A stretch of 64,000 bases of DNA from Algoriphagus chordae (GCF_003254055.1 NZ_QKZT01000004.1:1-64000), one strand, 5' to 3'. Shown: positions 27,007 through 36,797, counted from the first letter of the stretch. Translations and numbers: made by a program. The notes: a model not told the origin generated them from the sequence alone.

Positions 27007-28453
27007 TTAAGTCTTTTACTACTTTGCCCGAAACATCTGTCAGTCGATACCTTCTGCCTAGGTGCTTGTATGTCATGCGCTCGTGGTCGATTCCCATAAG
27101 GTGAAGCATGGTAGCTTGGAAATCATGAACGTGCACTGGGTTTTCTGTGATATTGTAGCCAAACTCATCTGTCTCGCCATAGACCATACCGGATTTCACT
27201 CCTCCGCCTGCCATCCAGATAGAGAATGCACGTGGATGATGATCACGACCATAATTATCCACTATTATTTTGCCTTGACAGTAATTTGTTCGTCCAAATT
27301 CTCCACCCCAAATTACTAATGTTTCATCCAATAAGCCTCTTTGCTTCAAGTCTGTAATTAGCGCCGCAGAAGCCTGATCAACATCTTCTGCTTGTAGTCG
27401 CATTTCATTTGGCAAATTACCATGCTGATCCCATCCTTGATGATAGAGTTGCACGAAACGAACGCCACTTTCTGATAGTTTTCTAGCCAAAAGGCAATTC
27501 GCTGCATAAGTGCCAGGAACCAAACAATCTGGTCCATAAAGCTTGATAATACTTTCTGGCTCTTTAGAAACATCAGTCATTTCTGGTACTGCTGTTTGCA
27601 TTCTATAGGCCATTTCATACTGCTTTACTTTTGCCGAAATCTCAGGATCATTGAATTGCTGCATGCTCAGGTTATTCATCTCCGCAATCTTATCGATCAT
27701 TTTGCGTCGTTCTGAGCGACTCATTGATTCTGGATCCTTGAGGTAAAGCACTGGATCTTCCGAATTGGAAAATTGAACACCTTGGTGAGTAGCGTCGAGG
27801 AAGCCATTGCTCCAAAGTTTGGAATAAACACCTTGTCCATTTCCACGTCCACGACTAAGCAATACAGAAAAGGCTGGGAGATTGCTGTTCTCAGATCCTA
27901 GACCATAGCTCAGCCAAGAACCCATACTTGGGCGATTTCCTACCTGAGCTCCAGTCTGGAAAAAGGTAAGTGCTGGATCATGGTTGATTGCGTCGGTGTG
28001 CATGGATTTGACAATACAAATGTCATCAACAATTCCTGCAGTATGTGGGAAGACCTCAGATATCCAAGCTCTTGATTCTCCGTATTGATCAAATTTATAG
28101 TGCGAACCTACCAAAGGAAAAGAGGCTTGACCAGCGGTCATTCCTGTAAGTCGCTGCGTGCCACGAATGGATTCGGGTAGTTCTTCGCCCATTCGCTTAT
28201 TCAACTCTGGCTTATAATCGAAAGATTCTAGTTGACTAGGAGCGCCATTCTGAAAGAGATATATGACTCTTTTAGCTTTGGGTGCAAAGTGAGGAAGGGC
28301 ATTCATCATGGCTTCTTCAGCTTCAGATTTTCCTGAGAAAAGTTCAGGAACCAAAAGAGATCCTAGTGCTAGGCTACCAACCCCAAGGCTAAGTCTGGAT
28401 AGAAATTTCCTTCGATTATGATTGAGTCCTTCTTCTAATATTTCCTTTTCCAT
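26999..28453 (-). CDS. DUF1501 protein with Tat signal
   Basis: A 484-residue exported protein of the DUF1501 family (sulfatase/alkaline-phosphatase-like fold). The N-terminus has a twin-arginine signal (NRRKFLS, Arg 14-15, then a hydrophobic stretch to about 38), so it is exported folded, probably with metal bound. Blocks typical of the family include LFQNGAPSQLESFDYKP and WGGEFGRTNY near 365, and HHPRAFSIWMAGGG. Enzyme activity of the family is not established. It begins one base after the DUF1549/DUF1553 gene stops and overlaps the cytochrome gene, a tight cassette known mainly from Planctomycetes and some Bacteroidota. Confidence 0.85.
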   Translation of the reverse strand: MEKEILEEGLNHNRRKFLSRLSLGVGSLALGSLLVPELFSGKSEAEEAMMNALPHFAPKAKRVIYLFQNGAPSQLESFDYKPELNKRMGEELPESIRGTQRLTGMTAGQASFPLVGSHYKFDQYGESRAWISEVFPHTAGIVDDICIVKSMHTDAINHDPALTFFQTGAQVGNRPSMGSWLSYGLGSENSNLPAFSVLLSRGRGNGQGVYSKLWSNGFLDATHQGVQFSNSEDPVLYLKDPESMSRSERRKMIDKIAEMNNLSMQQFNDPEISAKVKQYEMAYRMQTAVPEMTDVSKEPESIIKLYGPDCLVPGTYAANCLLARKLSESGVRFVQLYHQGWDQHGNLPNEMRLQAEDVDQASAALITDLKQRGLLDETLVIWGGEFGRTNYCQGKIIVDNYGRDHHPRAFSIWMAGGGVKSGMVYGETDEFGYNITENPVHVHDFQATMLHLMGIDHERMTYKHLGRRYRLTDVSGKVVKDLIA

Positions 28454-28454
28454 G

Positions 28455-30767
28455 TCAGCTCTTCGTAATGGTTTCTTCCAGATTGTAAATACTCACGATC
28501 ACTTGCATAAGCGCGGCAGTTTCTGGATTGATATTTTTTTCTTCCAGAGGAAATTCTCCTACACTTAATGTAGGAAGTACCTGGTCTGGATTTTCTTTGA
28601 ATCTATCTAATTGATTTTCGTAGTAGGAGAGTAGTATAGACATCTCCTCGCTGCTCATATCTCTACAAACGATGCGTTTGAATGAGGTGGAAATAGCATT
28701 TTCTTCGTCTGTATTCTCATCCCACATTTTGCTAGCAAGAACACGTGATGCTTCGAGTATCATCGGATCATTCATCATGACAAGCGCTTGCAAAGGAGTG
28801 TTTGTCCTGTTTCTGCCTATTTCACAGCGATCTCTATTACTAGAATCAAAGATGATTGCCTTAGGAGGAGGGACTGTTAGTTTGATGAAATTGTATAAAC
28901 CTCGGCGATAGAGTTTGTCACCTTTATCTTGTATGTAGGTTGCCAAGACACCTCTTCCAGAAGTAGCAGCCTCCCAGATTCCTTCAGGCATATATGGCTT
29001 GAGACTTGGACCACCTAGCTTTCTTACCAACAATCCACTACTTGCCAAAACTAAATCTTGGATGTTTTCAGCAGGTAATCGAAGCCGAGGCGCTCGTGCT
29101 AGATATAAGTTGGCGGGGTCAGTATTGAGATGCTTTTCGGTTATTACAGCTGACTGCTTGTAGGTGGCCGAACTTAGGATTTGCTTCAATAAGCGTTTGA
29201 TATCCCAACCATTTTCCATAAAATCAACTGCCAACCAATCCAACAATTCAGGATGAGTAGGTAGATCACCTTGCATGCCAAAGTCACCAGCAGATTTTAC
29301 TATACCTTGACCGAAGATTTCCTGCCACATCAAGTTTACAAATACTCTAGCCGTTAGCGGGTTTTCTCTAGCAGTAATCCATTTAGCCAGACCTAGACGG
29401 TTCTTTTCCAAGTCTTCTGGAAAATCCATAATAGAACTAGGAGTGGAAGGTTCCACTTCTACCGTTGGCGCATCATAAACTCCCCGATCAAGAATGTAGG
29501 TTGGGCGCTGCTCATCCAATTCACCCATCACTGAGATACTTAGCTTGGATGTATCTGCATAATTGATAAAACTCATAATACCTGAAATATCTTCCTGATC
29601 TACAAAGAGGATAGGGGTTTTGGCAGGCTTGGATTGAGAGACATCGCCTTGATATCCTTTTTCAGGCGTATTATTGAAAAAGGCAAACATCTCAAAATAT
29701 TCTTTCTGAGAGAATGGATCATATTTATGATCATGACACTGGGCGCACTCCATAGTAATCCCCAAAAGTCCCTTGCTCACGGTGTTTGTCTTGTCAAGTA
29801 CATATTCGATTCGGTACTCTTCATCGATTACGCCACCTTCTTCAGTGTACTTATGATTTCTATTGAAGGCTGTCGCCAAAATCTGTTCTTTATTAGCATC
29901 AGGCAAAAGATCTCCTGCAAGTTGCCAAGTGACAAATTGATCATAGGACATGTTCTCATTGAATGCATGAATCACCCAATCGCGATATGGCCACTGTGTA
30001 CGGATATTGTCATCCTGATAGCCGTAACTATCTGAATACCTCGATATATCCATCCAAAGAATTGCCATTTTCTCACCAAAACCTGGATCGTCTAATAAGC
30101 CATCGAGTAAATCCTCGTATGAAAGATCACCTGAAAAATCGCCAAATCTATCCAAAAGCTCAGGGCTTGGAGGTAGACCTGTAAGGTCTAAACTTGCTCT
30201 TTTTATTAATTCGTAAGATTTAGCTTCAGGATTAGGTTGAAGACCTTTCTCCCTCATTTTCTTCAAAGTGAAGCGATCTATTTCATTGATGGTCCAATCA
30301 GTTTCGTTGGGAAGAGCTGCTTTTTCAGCTTTTGCAAAAGCCCAATGTGGTTCATATTTGGCTCCTTGCTCGATCCATTTCTTGATTAGCTGAATTTCCG
30401 TATCGGATAGGGCAAGATTAGATTCTGGCGGAGGCATCAACTCCCCCGGATCCTCGGAAATGATTCTATGGTATACTGTCGATTCCTCCAAGCTTCCAGG
30501 CTTTATCACAACCTGATTTGGATCTTCTTTCAGAGCTGCGTAGGCTCCCTCTTCTGTATCAAGGCGTAGATCAGATTCACGTTTATTTGCATCTGGACCA
30601 TGGCAAACGAAGCATTTGTCAGAAAGAATTGGTCGTATATGGAAGTTATAACTTACCTGTTCGATTTCTGATAGCTGAATTTCATCGCTTTGGTTTGAAC
30701 CGCAACTAATTAGTGCGCTGCCAAAACCAAGGAACAGGAACAGTCTAAGAATTTGAGAAGGATTCAT
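28455..30767 (-). CDS. lipoprotein with cytochrome c (PSCyt1), DUF1549 and DUF1553 domains
   Basis: A 770-residue lipoprotein: signal peptide with lipobox LISC (Cys 22), then a Planctomycete cytochrome C domain with CFVCH (52-56) and MPPPESNLALSDTEIQLIKKWIEQGA. DUF1549 follows (about 150-350; WMDISRYSDSYGYQDDN, ECAQCHDHKYDPFSQKEYFEM, which holds a second CXXCH) and then DUF1553 (about 460-750; ENPLTARVFVNLMWQEIFGQG and RTNTPLQALVMMNDP). The family is thought to take part in periplasmic electron transfer or polysaccharide oxidation, but no reaction is proven. It is the first gene of the three-gene operon. Confidence 0.88.
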   Translation of the reverse strand: MNPSQILRLFLFLGFGSALISCGSNQSDEIQLSEIEQVSYNFHIRPILSDKCFVCHGPDANKRESDLRLDTEEGAYAALKEDPNQVVIKPGSLEESTVYHRIISEDPGELMPPPESNLALSDTEIQLIKKWIEQGAKYEPHWAFAKAEKAALPNETDWTINEIDRFTLKKMREKGLQPNPEAKSYELIKRASLDLTGLPPSPELLDRFGDFSGDLSYEDLLDGLLDDPGFGEKMAILWMDISRYSDSYGYQDDNIRTQWPYRDWVIHAFNENMSYDQFVTWQLAGDLLPDANKEQILATAFNRNHKYTEEGGVIDEEYRIEYVLDKTNTVSKGLLGITMECAQCHDHKYDPFSQKEYFEMFAFFNNTPEKGYQGDVSQSKPAKTPILFVDQEDISGIMSFINYADTSKLSISVMGELDEQRPTYILDRGVYDAPTVEVEPSTPSSIMDFPEDLEKNRLGLAKWITARENPLTARVFVNLMWQEIFGQGIVKSAGDFGMQGDLPTHPELLDWLAVDFMENGWDIKRLLKQILSSATYKQSAVITEKHLNTDPANLYLARAPRLRLPAENIQDLVLASSGLLVRKLGGPSLKPYMPEGIWEAATSGRGVLATYIQDKGDKLYRRGLYNFIKLTVPPPKAIIFDSSNRDRCEIGRNRTNTPLQALVMMNDPMILEASRVLASKMWDENTDEENAISTSFKRIVCRDMSSEEMSILLSYYENQLDRFKENPDQVLPTLSVGEFPLEEKNINPETAALMQVIVSIYNLEETITKS

Positions 30768-30970
30768 TTTTGGGTTTAATCGATGTGATAATCAGGCTCA
30801 AACTAGCGATAATTTGATCAAAAGTCATCCTGAATTCTGGATTATTCTTTTTCTTTTTTGACAAAAGGAAAAAAACTTAAGTTAAAATATTGATGAATAG
30901 AATAATGTTTTGTGATTTTTGAAGAAAAAGATTCTTGGTATTGTAGATTGAAATCACAATTTCCTATAAA

Positions 30971-31004
30971 TAGAAAAAGCTGCCCAGATGGACAGCTTTT
31001 TCTA
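30971..31004 (-). terminator. terminator downstream of accC
   Basis: A 12-base-pair stem (30971-30982 with 30993-31004) extended inward by CC/GG across one mismatch, with a T run inside the descending arm. It begins 16 bases after the accC stop codon on the minus strand. Confidence 0.85.
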
Positions 31005-31020
31005 TTTCAATATGTTTGAT

Positions 31021-32370
31021 TTATCCTTTGATCACGGAGAAATCAAAGTCTTCCAAGAACTTCGTAGTGAAGTTTCCTGCTTTGAATTGTTCGTTTTCCA
31101 AAAGTGCGATATGGAAAGGAATGGTTGTTTTGACGCCATCAATTACAAATTCCTCTAAGGCTCTTTTCATTCTTACGATCACTTCTTCTCTGGATTGACC
31201 GCTGACAATCAGCTTGGCAATCATGGAATCGTAATTAGGAGGAATCACATAGCCTGCATATACATGGGAATCAATTCTCACCCCGCGCCCACCTGGAACA
31301 TGAAGGTTATTAATCTTTCCTGGACTAGGTCTGAATCCATGTGCCGGATCTTCTGCATTGATTCTACATTCCATTGCGTACAGCTTAGGGTAGTAGTTTT
31401 TTCCTGAAATAGTATTTCCAGCAGCCACTTTGATTTGTTCTTTGATCAAGTCAAAATCGGTTACCTCTTCCGTGATAGGATGCTCTACCTGAATACGAGT
31501 ATTCATTTCCATAAAGAAGAAGTTGCGATGCTTGTCAACAAGGAACTCGACAGTACCTGCACCTTCGTAGCCAATGGCTTCAGCTCCTTTGATAGCAGCC
31601 TTGCCCATTTCTTCACGTAATTCATCCGTGATAAAAGGAGAAGGAGTTTCTTCGATCAGTTTTTGATGTCTTCTTTGGATAGAACAATCACGCTCTGAAA
31701 GGTGACAAGCTTTACCTGTTTTGTCTCCGATAATCTGAATCTCAATGTGGCGAGGTTCTTCTACAAATTTCTCAAGATACAAACCATCATTTCCGAAAGC
31801 GGCACCTGATTCCATTCTTGCATCATCCCAAGCTTTTTTGAAACCGGATTCTTCCTTCACAATTCGCATTCCTCGTCCACCACCACCGGCAGTTGCTTTT
31901 AGAATGACGGGATATCCCATTTCATTGGCGAGAGTAACACCTTGCTCCATGGATTCCAAAATCCCTTCAGAGCCAGGGATTGTAGGCACTCCAGCAGCTT
32001 TCATCGTAGCCTTGGCAGTAGCCTTGTCACCCATTTGATTGATCATCTCAGCACTGGCACCGATAAATTTGATTCCGTATTCTTCACAGATTTTGGAAAA
32101 TTCTGCATTTTCAGAAAGGAATCCGTAACCAGGGTGAATAGCATCTGCATTGGTGATTTCTGCAGCGGCAATAATTCTTGGAATATTCAAGTAAGAATCT
32201 CGACTAGGAGCAGGGCCTATGCAGACAGCTTCATCAGCAAATCTGACATGTAAACTGTCTTTGTCCGCAGTGGAATAAACGGCTACGGTTTCAATTCCCA
32301 TCTCTTTGCAAGTACGGATGATCCTAAGCGCAATTTCACCTCTGTTGGCGATAAGTATTTTTTTAAACAC
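31021..32370 (-). CDS. accC: acetyl-CoA carboxylase, biotin carboxylase subunit
   Basis: A 449-residue ATP-grasp enzyme that carboxylates biotin on AccB with bicarbonate and ATP, the first half-reaction of malonyl-CoA formation. Visible are the start [13 protein letters not shown], the glycine-rich ATP loop [11 protein letters not shown] (about 157-167), [15 protein letters not shown], and the catalytic [14 protein letters not shown]. Length is standard. It lies 24 bases downstream of accB and is followed by a terminator. Biotin carboxylase subunits of propionyl-CoA carboxylase look similar, but the linkage to accB, efp and fabH supports the fatty acid enzyme. Confidence 0.96.
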   Translation of the reverse strand: MFKKILIANRGEIALRIIRTCKEMGIETVAVYSTADKDSLHVRFADEAVCIGPAPSRDSYLNIPRIIAAAEITNADAIHPGYGFLSENAEFSKICEEYGIKFIGASAEMINQMGDKATAKATMKAAGVPTIPGSEGILESMEQGVTLANEMGYPVILKATAGGGGRGMRIVKEESGFKKAWDDARMESGAAFGNDGLYLEKFVEEPRHIEIQIIGDKTGKACHLSERDCSIQRRHQKLIEETPSPFITDELREEMGKAAIKGAEAIGYEGAGTVEFLVDKHRNFFFMEMNTRIQVEHPITEEVTDFDLIKEQIKVAAGNTISGKNYYPKLYAMECRINAEDPAHGFRPSPGKINNLHVPGGRGVRIDSHVYAGYVIPPNYDSMIAKLIVSGQSREEVIVRMKRALEEFVIDGVKTTIPFHIALLENEQFKAGNFTTKFLEDFDFSVIKG

Positions 32371-32394
32371 AGCTATTTATTTTTAGTGAAAAAA

Positions 32395-32862
32395 TTAACC
32401 CGCTGGATCTACAAGGAATAATGGTTGATCGTATTCTACAGGGGTAGAATTGCTCACCAAGATTTTGACGATTTTACCAGAGATCTCAGATTCGATTTCA
32501 TTGAAAAGCTTCATTGCTTCGATGATACAAACAGTGTCACCAGTTTTGACGGAATCTCCAACAGCTACAAATGGATCTGCATCTGGACTAGAGGTCATGT
32601 AGAATGTACCAATCATAGGTGATTTGATCTCCACCAAATTGGAAGGAGTAGGTTCCGCTGCAGCTGGAGCAGGTGCTGCTGCTGGAGCGGGTGCAGAAAC
32701 AGCTGCAGGTGCAGGAGCTGCGGCCACTTCTACCATTCTCGGTGCAGATGATTCTGCATATTTTTTAATTGAAAGTTCAAACTCGTCAGTTTTGATTTTA
32801 ACTTCCGCCAAACCAGAATTGGAGATATAATCGATAAGCTCTTGAATCTCTTTTGCTTTCAT
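32395..32862 (-). CDS. accB: biotin carboxyl carrier protein of acetyl-CoA carboxylase
   Basis: A 155-residue carrier. The N-terminal 38 residues form the usual helical part, about 40-75 is an Ala/Pro linker, and the biotinyl domain has EAMKLFNEI with biotin-attachment lysine at 118. It sits between efp and accC on the minus strand. The 96-base spacer before it holds a hairpin (32921-32950). Confidence 0.96.
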   Translation of the reverse strand: MKAKEIQELIDYISNSGLAEVKIKTDEFELSIKKYAESSAPRMVEVAAAPAPAAVSAPAPAAAPAPAAAEPTPSNLVEIKSPMIGTFYMTSSPDADPFVAVGDSVKTGDTVCIIEAMKLFNEIESEISGKIVKILVSNSTPVEYDQPLFLVDPAG

Positions 32863-32920
32863 AGGTCTATTATTTATTGGGGCCCAAAGGCAATTTTTTT
32901 AAATGGGGATAAAAGAATAA

Positions 32921-32950
32921 AGCTGTGTAATTTAAAAAAATCACACAGCT
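32921..32950 (-). terminator. hairpin between efp and accB, possible partial terminator
   Basis: AGCTGTGT (32921-32928) and ACACAGCT (32943-32950) form an eight-base-pair stem. The T run lies in the 14-base loop rather than after the stem, so full termination is doubtful; it may be a processing or attenuation element in the operon. Confidence 0.4.
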
Positions 32951-32958
32951 AAACTAAG

Positions 32959-33522
32959 TTATTTTACTCTTTCTGAGTAAGAACCATCTCTGGTGTCTAC
33001 TTTGATCATGATGTCTTGCTCTACGAACAGGGGCACCATTACGGTTGCGCCAGTTTCTACAGTAGCTGCTTTCAAGGCATTAGTTGCAGTGTCACCCTTG
33101 ATACCAGGTTCGGTGTAAGTGATCATCAATTCTACAAAAGGAGGGAGCTCTACGGCAAGAGGAGTTTCTGTTTCGTCATGAATCAAAATATCCACGAATT
33201 GTCCGTCTTTCAGTAGGTTAGCTCTATCGATCAGTTTTTCTTCAATAGAAATCTGCTCAAAATTATTGGTGTCCATGAAGTTGTAGCCCATATCATCAGC
33301 ATATAGGAACTGATGTGGTCTTTTCTCCACTCTTGCTGTTTCTATTTTCTCTCCAGCATTGAAAGTTTTGTCAAGCGTTTTTCCAGAAGTGATTCCTTTC
33401 ATCTTCGTTCTGACAAATGCTGGACCTTTTCCTGGTTTGACATGCTGAAACTCTACGATAGTGTAGATGTCATTATTTATGATCAGACAAAGTCCGTTTT
33501 TAAAATCTGAAGTACTAGCCAT
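32959..33522 (-). CDS. efp: translation elongation factor P
   Basis: A 187-residue tRNA-mimicking factor that relieves ribosome stalling at polyproline stretches. The KOW-like N-domain loop PGKGPAFVR carries the tip lysine at residue 32 (equivalent to Lys34 of E. coli), a position that may be modified. The C-terminal OB domain ends in [13 protein letters not shown], the family terminus. It is located 31 bases after fabH and before accB. No EpmA/EpmB gene is in the window. Confidence 0.97.
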   Translation of the reverse strand: MASTSDFKNGLCLIINNDIYTIVEFQHVKPGKGPAFVRTKMKGITSGKTLDKTFNAGEKIETARVEKRPHQFLYADDMGYNFMDTNNFEQISIEEKLIDRANLLKDGQFVDILIHDETETPLAVELPPFVELMITYTEPGIKGDTATNALKAATVETGATVMVPLFVEQDIMIKVDTRDGSYSERVK

Positions 33523-33553
33523 AAAATTATTATCGTATTATTTTCTTAAACAC

Positions 33554-34552
33554 TTATTTCGGATCGTATCCCCATTTGAGGAATATTGAGCCCCAAGTAA
33601 AGCCGCCACCAAATGCTGCGAGTATCAAGTTATCGCCTTTTTTTAGTTGGCTTTCATAATCCCAAAGACATAATGGCAATGTAGCAGCTGTGGTGTTTCC
33701 GTATTTTTCAATGTTTATCATAACCTTGTCCGGTCCGATTCCCATTCGGTTAGCTGTAGCGTTGATAATTCTCATATTCGCCTGATGAGGTACTAGCCAA
33801 GCGATATCATCTCCGGTAAGGTTGTTTTTCTCCATTACCTCTGCACTGACATCTGCCATATTAGTAACAGCAAATTTGAATACTGTAGAGCCTTCCTGGA
33901 AAGCATAGTGTTCATTTGCATCTAGCGTTTGCTGGGTGGCAGGTCTGCGACTTCCGCCTGCCTTCATATGTAGGTATGGAGCTCCAGATCCATCTGATCT
34001 AAGGATTGCATCCATTATGCCTAAGTCTTCGGTAGTTGGCTCAAGCATCACCGCCCCGGCACCATCTCCGAAAAGTATGCAAGTAGTTCGGTCTTGGTAG
34101 TTGACTATGGACGACATCTTATCCGCGCCCACGATTATTACTTTCTTGTGAGTGCCTGTCTGGATAAATTGGCTACCCATTTGAAGGGCATATAAGAAAC
34201 CAGAGCATGCTGCACCAATATCAAAGCTGTAGCTTTTCTTAGCTCCTACAATATCGGCTATGATATTCGCAGTAGCAGGAAAAGGCATATCTGGCGTAAC
34301 TGTCGCACAAATAATCAAATCTACATCTAAAGGATCAGTACCAGTTTTTTCCAAAAGGCCTTTTACAGCTTCGGCGCCCATTACTGAGCTGCCTTGGTCT
34401 TCGCCTTTTAGTATTCTTCTTTCTTTTATTCCTGTCCTTGAGACGATCCACTCGTCATTCGTTTCCACGAGTTTCTCAAGTTCTTTGTTAGTCAACCTGT
34501 ATTCCGGAACGTAACCTTGTATTCCGGTGATCATGGCTCTGAGTTTGTCCAT
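33554..34552 (-). CDS. fabH: 3-oxoacyl-ACP synthase III
   Basis: Condenses an acyl-CoA starter with malonyl-ACP to begin fatty acid synthesis; 332 residues. The catalytic cysteine is C116 in [10 protein letters not shown], with the histidine in PHQANMRI (about 257) and the asparagine in [10 protein letters not shown] (about 287). In branched-chain-lipid makers such as Bacteroidota this enzyme uses isobutyryl- and isovaleryl-CoA, but the preference is not readable here. It leads the operon fabH-efp-accB-accC from its own promoter at 34635-34666. plsX, found next to rpmF and fabH in many bacteria, is absent. Confidence 0.95.
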   Translation of the reverse strand: MDKLRAMITGIQGYVPEYRLTNKELEKLVETNDEWIVSRTGIKERRILKGEDQGSSVMGAEAVKGLLEKTGTDPLDVDLIICATVTPDMPFPATANIIADIVGAKKSYSFDIGAACSGFLYALQMGSQFIQTGTHKKVIIVGADKMSSIVNYQDRTTCILFGDGAGAVMLEPTTEDLGIMDAILRSDGSGAPYLHMKAGGSRRPATQQTLDANEHYAFQEGSTVFKFAVTNMADVSAEVMEKNNLTGDDIAWLVPHQANMRIINATANRMGIGPDKVMINIEKYGNTTAATLPLCLWDYESQLKKGDNLILAAFGGGFTWGSIFLKWGYDPK

Positions 34553-34634
34553 TATGCTGGGTTTAAGCTAAGATGATCAAATCAAAATCATCTCAAACTG
34601 TATGTTATGGATGTGTTCTATCCTGTAAGGAAGG

Positions 34635-34666
34635 CAAAAATATTACAATTGTCATTCTCTACCAAA
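34635..34666 (-). promoter_or_regulatory. fabH promoter, exact Bacteroidota consensus
   Basis: On the minus strand TTTG (34666-34663) is followed after 20 bases by TATTTTTG (34642-34635), an exact TTTG-N20-TAnnTTTG. Predicted start of transcription is near 34628, giving a leader of about 75 bases. Confidence 0.75.
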
Positions 34667-34731
34667 AGAAATCCATCAATGGAAGTTAATGGGTTTGATT
34701 GTCAAGTGCTTTGCTTGGGGTAAAAAACAAA

Positions 34732-34764
34732 AAAAATCCATTCGCAATAGGCGAATGGATTTTT
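34732..34764 (-). terminator. rpmF terminator
   Basis: A 14-base-pair stem (34732-34745 with 34751-34764), loop AATAG, followed on the minus strand by a long T tract. It separates the pdxA-yceD-rpmF unit from fabH. Confidence 0.9.
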
Positions 34765-34783
34765 ATAAGATTCAGTTGCTTGA

Positions 34784-34975
34784 TTAAGCTAAGATTTCTT
34801 TCTCGATGATAACTTGTCCTTTGTAGTACAATTTACCGTCCAACCAGAAAGCTCTGTGTGGTAAGTGCATTTCGCCTGTAGTAGGGCATTTTGCCAAACC
34901 TGGAGCCTCCAATTTGTAATGTGTTCTTCTTTTATCTCTTCTGGTTTTCGAGATTTTTCGTTTAGGATGTGCCAT
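34784..34975 (-). CDS. rpmF: 50S ribosomal protein L32
   Basis: A 63-residue basic ribosomal protein. It begins [21 protein letters not shown] and has the bL32 core [20 protein letters not shown]. Only one cysteine remains where zinc-binding L32 has a CXXC pair, so this looks like the zinc-free form common in Bacteroidota. It lies 18 bases after the DUF177 gene, the usual yceD-rpmF pair. Confidence 0.97.
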   Translation of the reverse strand: MAHPKRKISKTRRDKRRTHYKLEAPGLAKCPTTGEMHLPHRAFWLDGKLYYKGQVIIEKEILA

Positions 34976-34993
34976 TTTATGCGTGGTTTATGA

Positions 34994-35566
34994 TTATTCC
35001 TTGTTTTTTAATTTCTTTAAAAGATCCCATCTAGGATCAACTGTACTGTTATTATCTTCTTCGGCTTCTGATTCATCGTCAGAGTCATCAGAATTTTGCC
35101 CATCTATATAAGCGTAAATCCCTTCTCCTTCGTAATCCTCATCATCCATTTCGTTTCTGTAATCAGGATGAATTTTCTTTGCGGGCAAAGCAAGCAAAAT
35201 AAATTCATAAATCAACTGAGCCACATTGACCTTCGGGGTGTCCCGAGTAATCATGTTGACATTTTCGTCGATTTCTTTTTCTTCAGAGCCAAACTTGTAG
35301 ATCATCTTTTCATGAAAATCTAAAGGCTCTTCAAAAGACTCCAGACTTCTATCACAGGTCAAAGTTACCTTACCCGCGATGTGAAAATCCATTTCAATCA
35401 AATTGGCTCCGACTTTCATTTTGATCCGTACGATCAAATTGCCTTTTTGGACCAGTTCATTGTCTTCGAAATGCTGGAAAAATGAATCTCCAATTTCGAA
35501 GTCAATTTCGTGAGTGCCTTCGAGGAACTTAATGACCTCAATATCAAATGTTCTCCAGAATTTCAC
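34994..35566 (-). CDS. yceD: DUF177/YceD family protein
   Basis: A 190-residue protein of the YceD family, which is linked to 23S rRNA accumulation and always neighbours rpmF. The GTG at 35566 is chosen as start because AGGAGG (35571-35576) lies four bases before it, a rare clear Shine-Dalgarno site in this window, and because the family begins at VKFWRTFDIEV. An upstream in-frame start (35689) would overlap pdxA and add 41 unrelated residues. The middle has VTLTCDRSLE with the conserved Cys, the C-terminal third is very acidic (DDSDDESEAEED) and ends in DPRWDLLKKL, the family terminus. Confidence 0.9.
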   Translation of the reverse strand: MKFWRTFDIEVIKFLEGTHEIDFEIGDSFFQHFEDNELVQKGNLIVRIKMKVGANLIEMDFHIAGKVTLTCDRSLESFEEPLDFHEKMIYKFGSEEKEIDENVNMITRDTPKVNVAQLIYEFILLALPAKKIHPDYRNEMDDEDYEGEGIYAYIDGQNSDDSDDESEAEEDNNSTVDPRWDLLKKLKNKE

Positions 35567-35570
35567 GATA

Positions 35571-35576
35571 CCTCCT
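35571..35576 (-). promoter_or_regulatory. Shine-Dalgarno site deciding the yceD GTG start
   Basis: AGGAGG on the minus strand, four bases before GTG at 35566. It is the strongest anti-SD match seen at any start in the window, where such sites are otherwise nearly absent. Confidence 0.75.
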
Positions 35577-35654
35577 CTCGATTTAAGACCGCAAAAATAG
35601 TGAATTATTATATCAGGATGAAAGAGATTTTGAAATAATCTTTGGTTTTTCTTC

Positions 35655-36677
35655 TCAATCCTCTGATTCTTGTGGGTTATGTAATTCAATAATGTCTGCT
35701 GCTAAGAATATTGCAGCTCTCATAGAGCCTTCGTCAGCAACGTTTTTACCTGCAATATTGTAGGCAGTGCCATGATCAGGAGAGGTTCTCACTACAGGCA
35801 ATCCAGCGGTGAAATTCACTCCAGTGCTGAATGCCAAAGATTTGAAAGGTACCAGACCTTGATCATGATACATGGCCAGAACGCCATCAAATTTGGTTTG
35901 ATGCGCCATTCCGAAAAAGCCATCGGCAGGATAGGGGCCAAAGACCATTTTGTTTTGATCCTTCAGCGCATGAATCGCCGGCTTGATGATTTTTTCCTCT
36001 TCCTCACCTAACAGCCCATCTTCTCCTGCATGAGGGTTGAGTCCTAGGATTGCGATTTTCGGCTTATTTATACCAAAGTCCTTTTCTAGACTTTTTATCA
36101 AAATTTTAGCTTTTTGATTAATTCTTTCCTGCGTTACATTTTCAGCCACCTTTGCCAAAGGCAGGTGCCCTGTCACTAATCCCACACGCACTTGTTCGGA
36201 TACCATCAGCATTAAGCTTTCCTTGGCTCCAACCGCCTCAGTAATAAACTCTGTATGTCCAACAAAAGGAAGCTCTTCAGAATTGACATTGTTCTTATTA
36301 AGTGGAGCAGTGACCAAAGCTTGAATCTTTCCTTCCTTTAGATCATCAACAGCCATTTTTAATGCTGCTAGCGCAAATTTCCCCGCTTCCTGTGTTTCTG
36401 TACCTGGAATTACCTCAGGACATTCTTCAGTCACATTGATTACATTAATGCGCTTGTGCTGTATCTCGTCAATAGACCTGATCTGGTTGAAATTGAAATC
36501 TTCAATCCCCAATTGTTTTCGATAGAAAGTAAAAGCCTTGCCATGCGCATAGATCAGCGGAGTAAATTTCTTGTAGGTTCTGTTGTCTAGCAAGGCTTTC
36601 ATGGTGACTTCGACGCTTATTCCGTTGATGTCGCCAATGCTAATTCCGATTATGGGTTTGATCTTTCGTTGCTGCAT
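35655..36677 (-). CDS. pdxA: 4-hydroxythreonine-4-phosphate dehydrogenase
   Basis: Oxidises 4-phosphohydroxy-L-threonine with NAD+ in the DXP-dependent pyridoxal phosphate pathway; 340 residues, cytoplasmic. Visible are the start KPIIGISIGDINGI, GHTEFI (about 172), the metal-site HDQGLVPFKSL and the C-terminal RTSPDHGTAYNIAG. It is divergent from rsmA (120 bases between) and upstream of yceD-rpmF. PdxA2-type four-carbon-acid dehydrogenases are close relatives, but the context and length support PdxA. Confidence 0.94.
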   Translation of the reverse strand: MQQRKIKPIIGISIGDINGISVEVTMKALLDNRTYKKFTPLIYAHGKAFTFYRKQLGIEDFNFNQIRSIDEIQHKRINVINVTEECPEVIPGTETQEAGKFALAALKMAVDDLKEGKIQALVTAPLNKNNVNSEELPFVGHTEFITEAVGAKESLMLMVSEQVRVGLVTGHLPLAKVAENVTQERINQKAKILIKSLEKDFGINKPKIAILGLNPHAGEDGLLGEEEEKIIKPAIHALKDQNKMVFGPYPADGFFGMAHQTKFDGVLAMYHDQGLVPFKSLAFSTGVNFTAGLPVVRTSPDHGTAYNIAGKNVADEGSMRAAIFLAADIIELHNPQESED

Positions 36678-36753
36678 AAAGGATGTAAGTTGGATTTGCT
36701 AACTGCTTTGGTATTGCTACCGCAACTAAGCTAGTCCTTTAGAATTATTCTCT

Positions 36754-36761
36754 TAATTTTG
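36754..36761 (+). promoter_or_regulatory. minus-7 box of a likely rsmA promoter
   Basis: TAATTTTG matches TAnnTTTG exactly, 36 bases before the rsmA start. No TTTG is found 19-21 bases upstream, so the assignment is partial. Confidence 0.4.
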
Positions 36762-36797
36762 AACTTGCAATTTATAAAAATTTATCAGAGCTAACCG

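Noticed and set aside
29634..30035. 133-residue plus-strand frame in the DUF1549 gene
   Set aside because: The minus-strand protein has an intact family signature over this region, so this is a shadow.
34553..34783. plsX gene between fabH and rpmF
   Set aside because: The gap is only 231 bases and holds a promoter and a terminator; no PlsX-like frame exists here.
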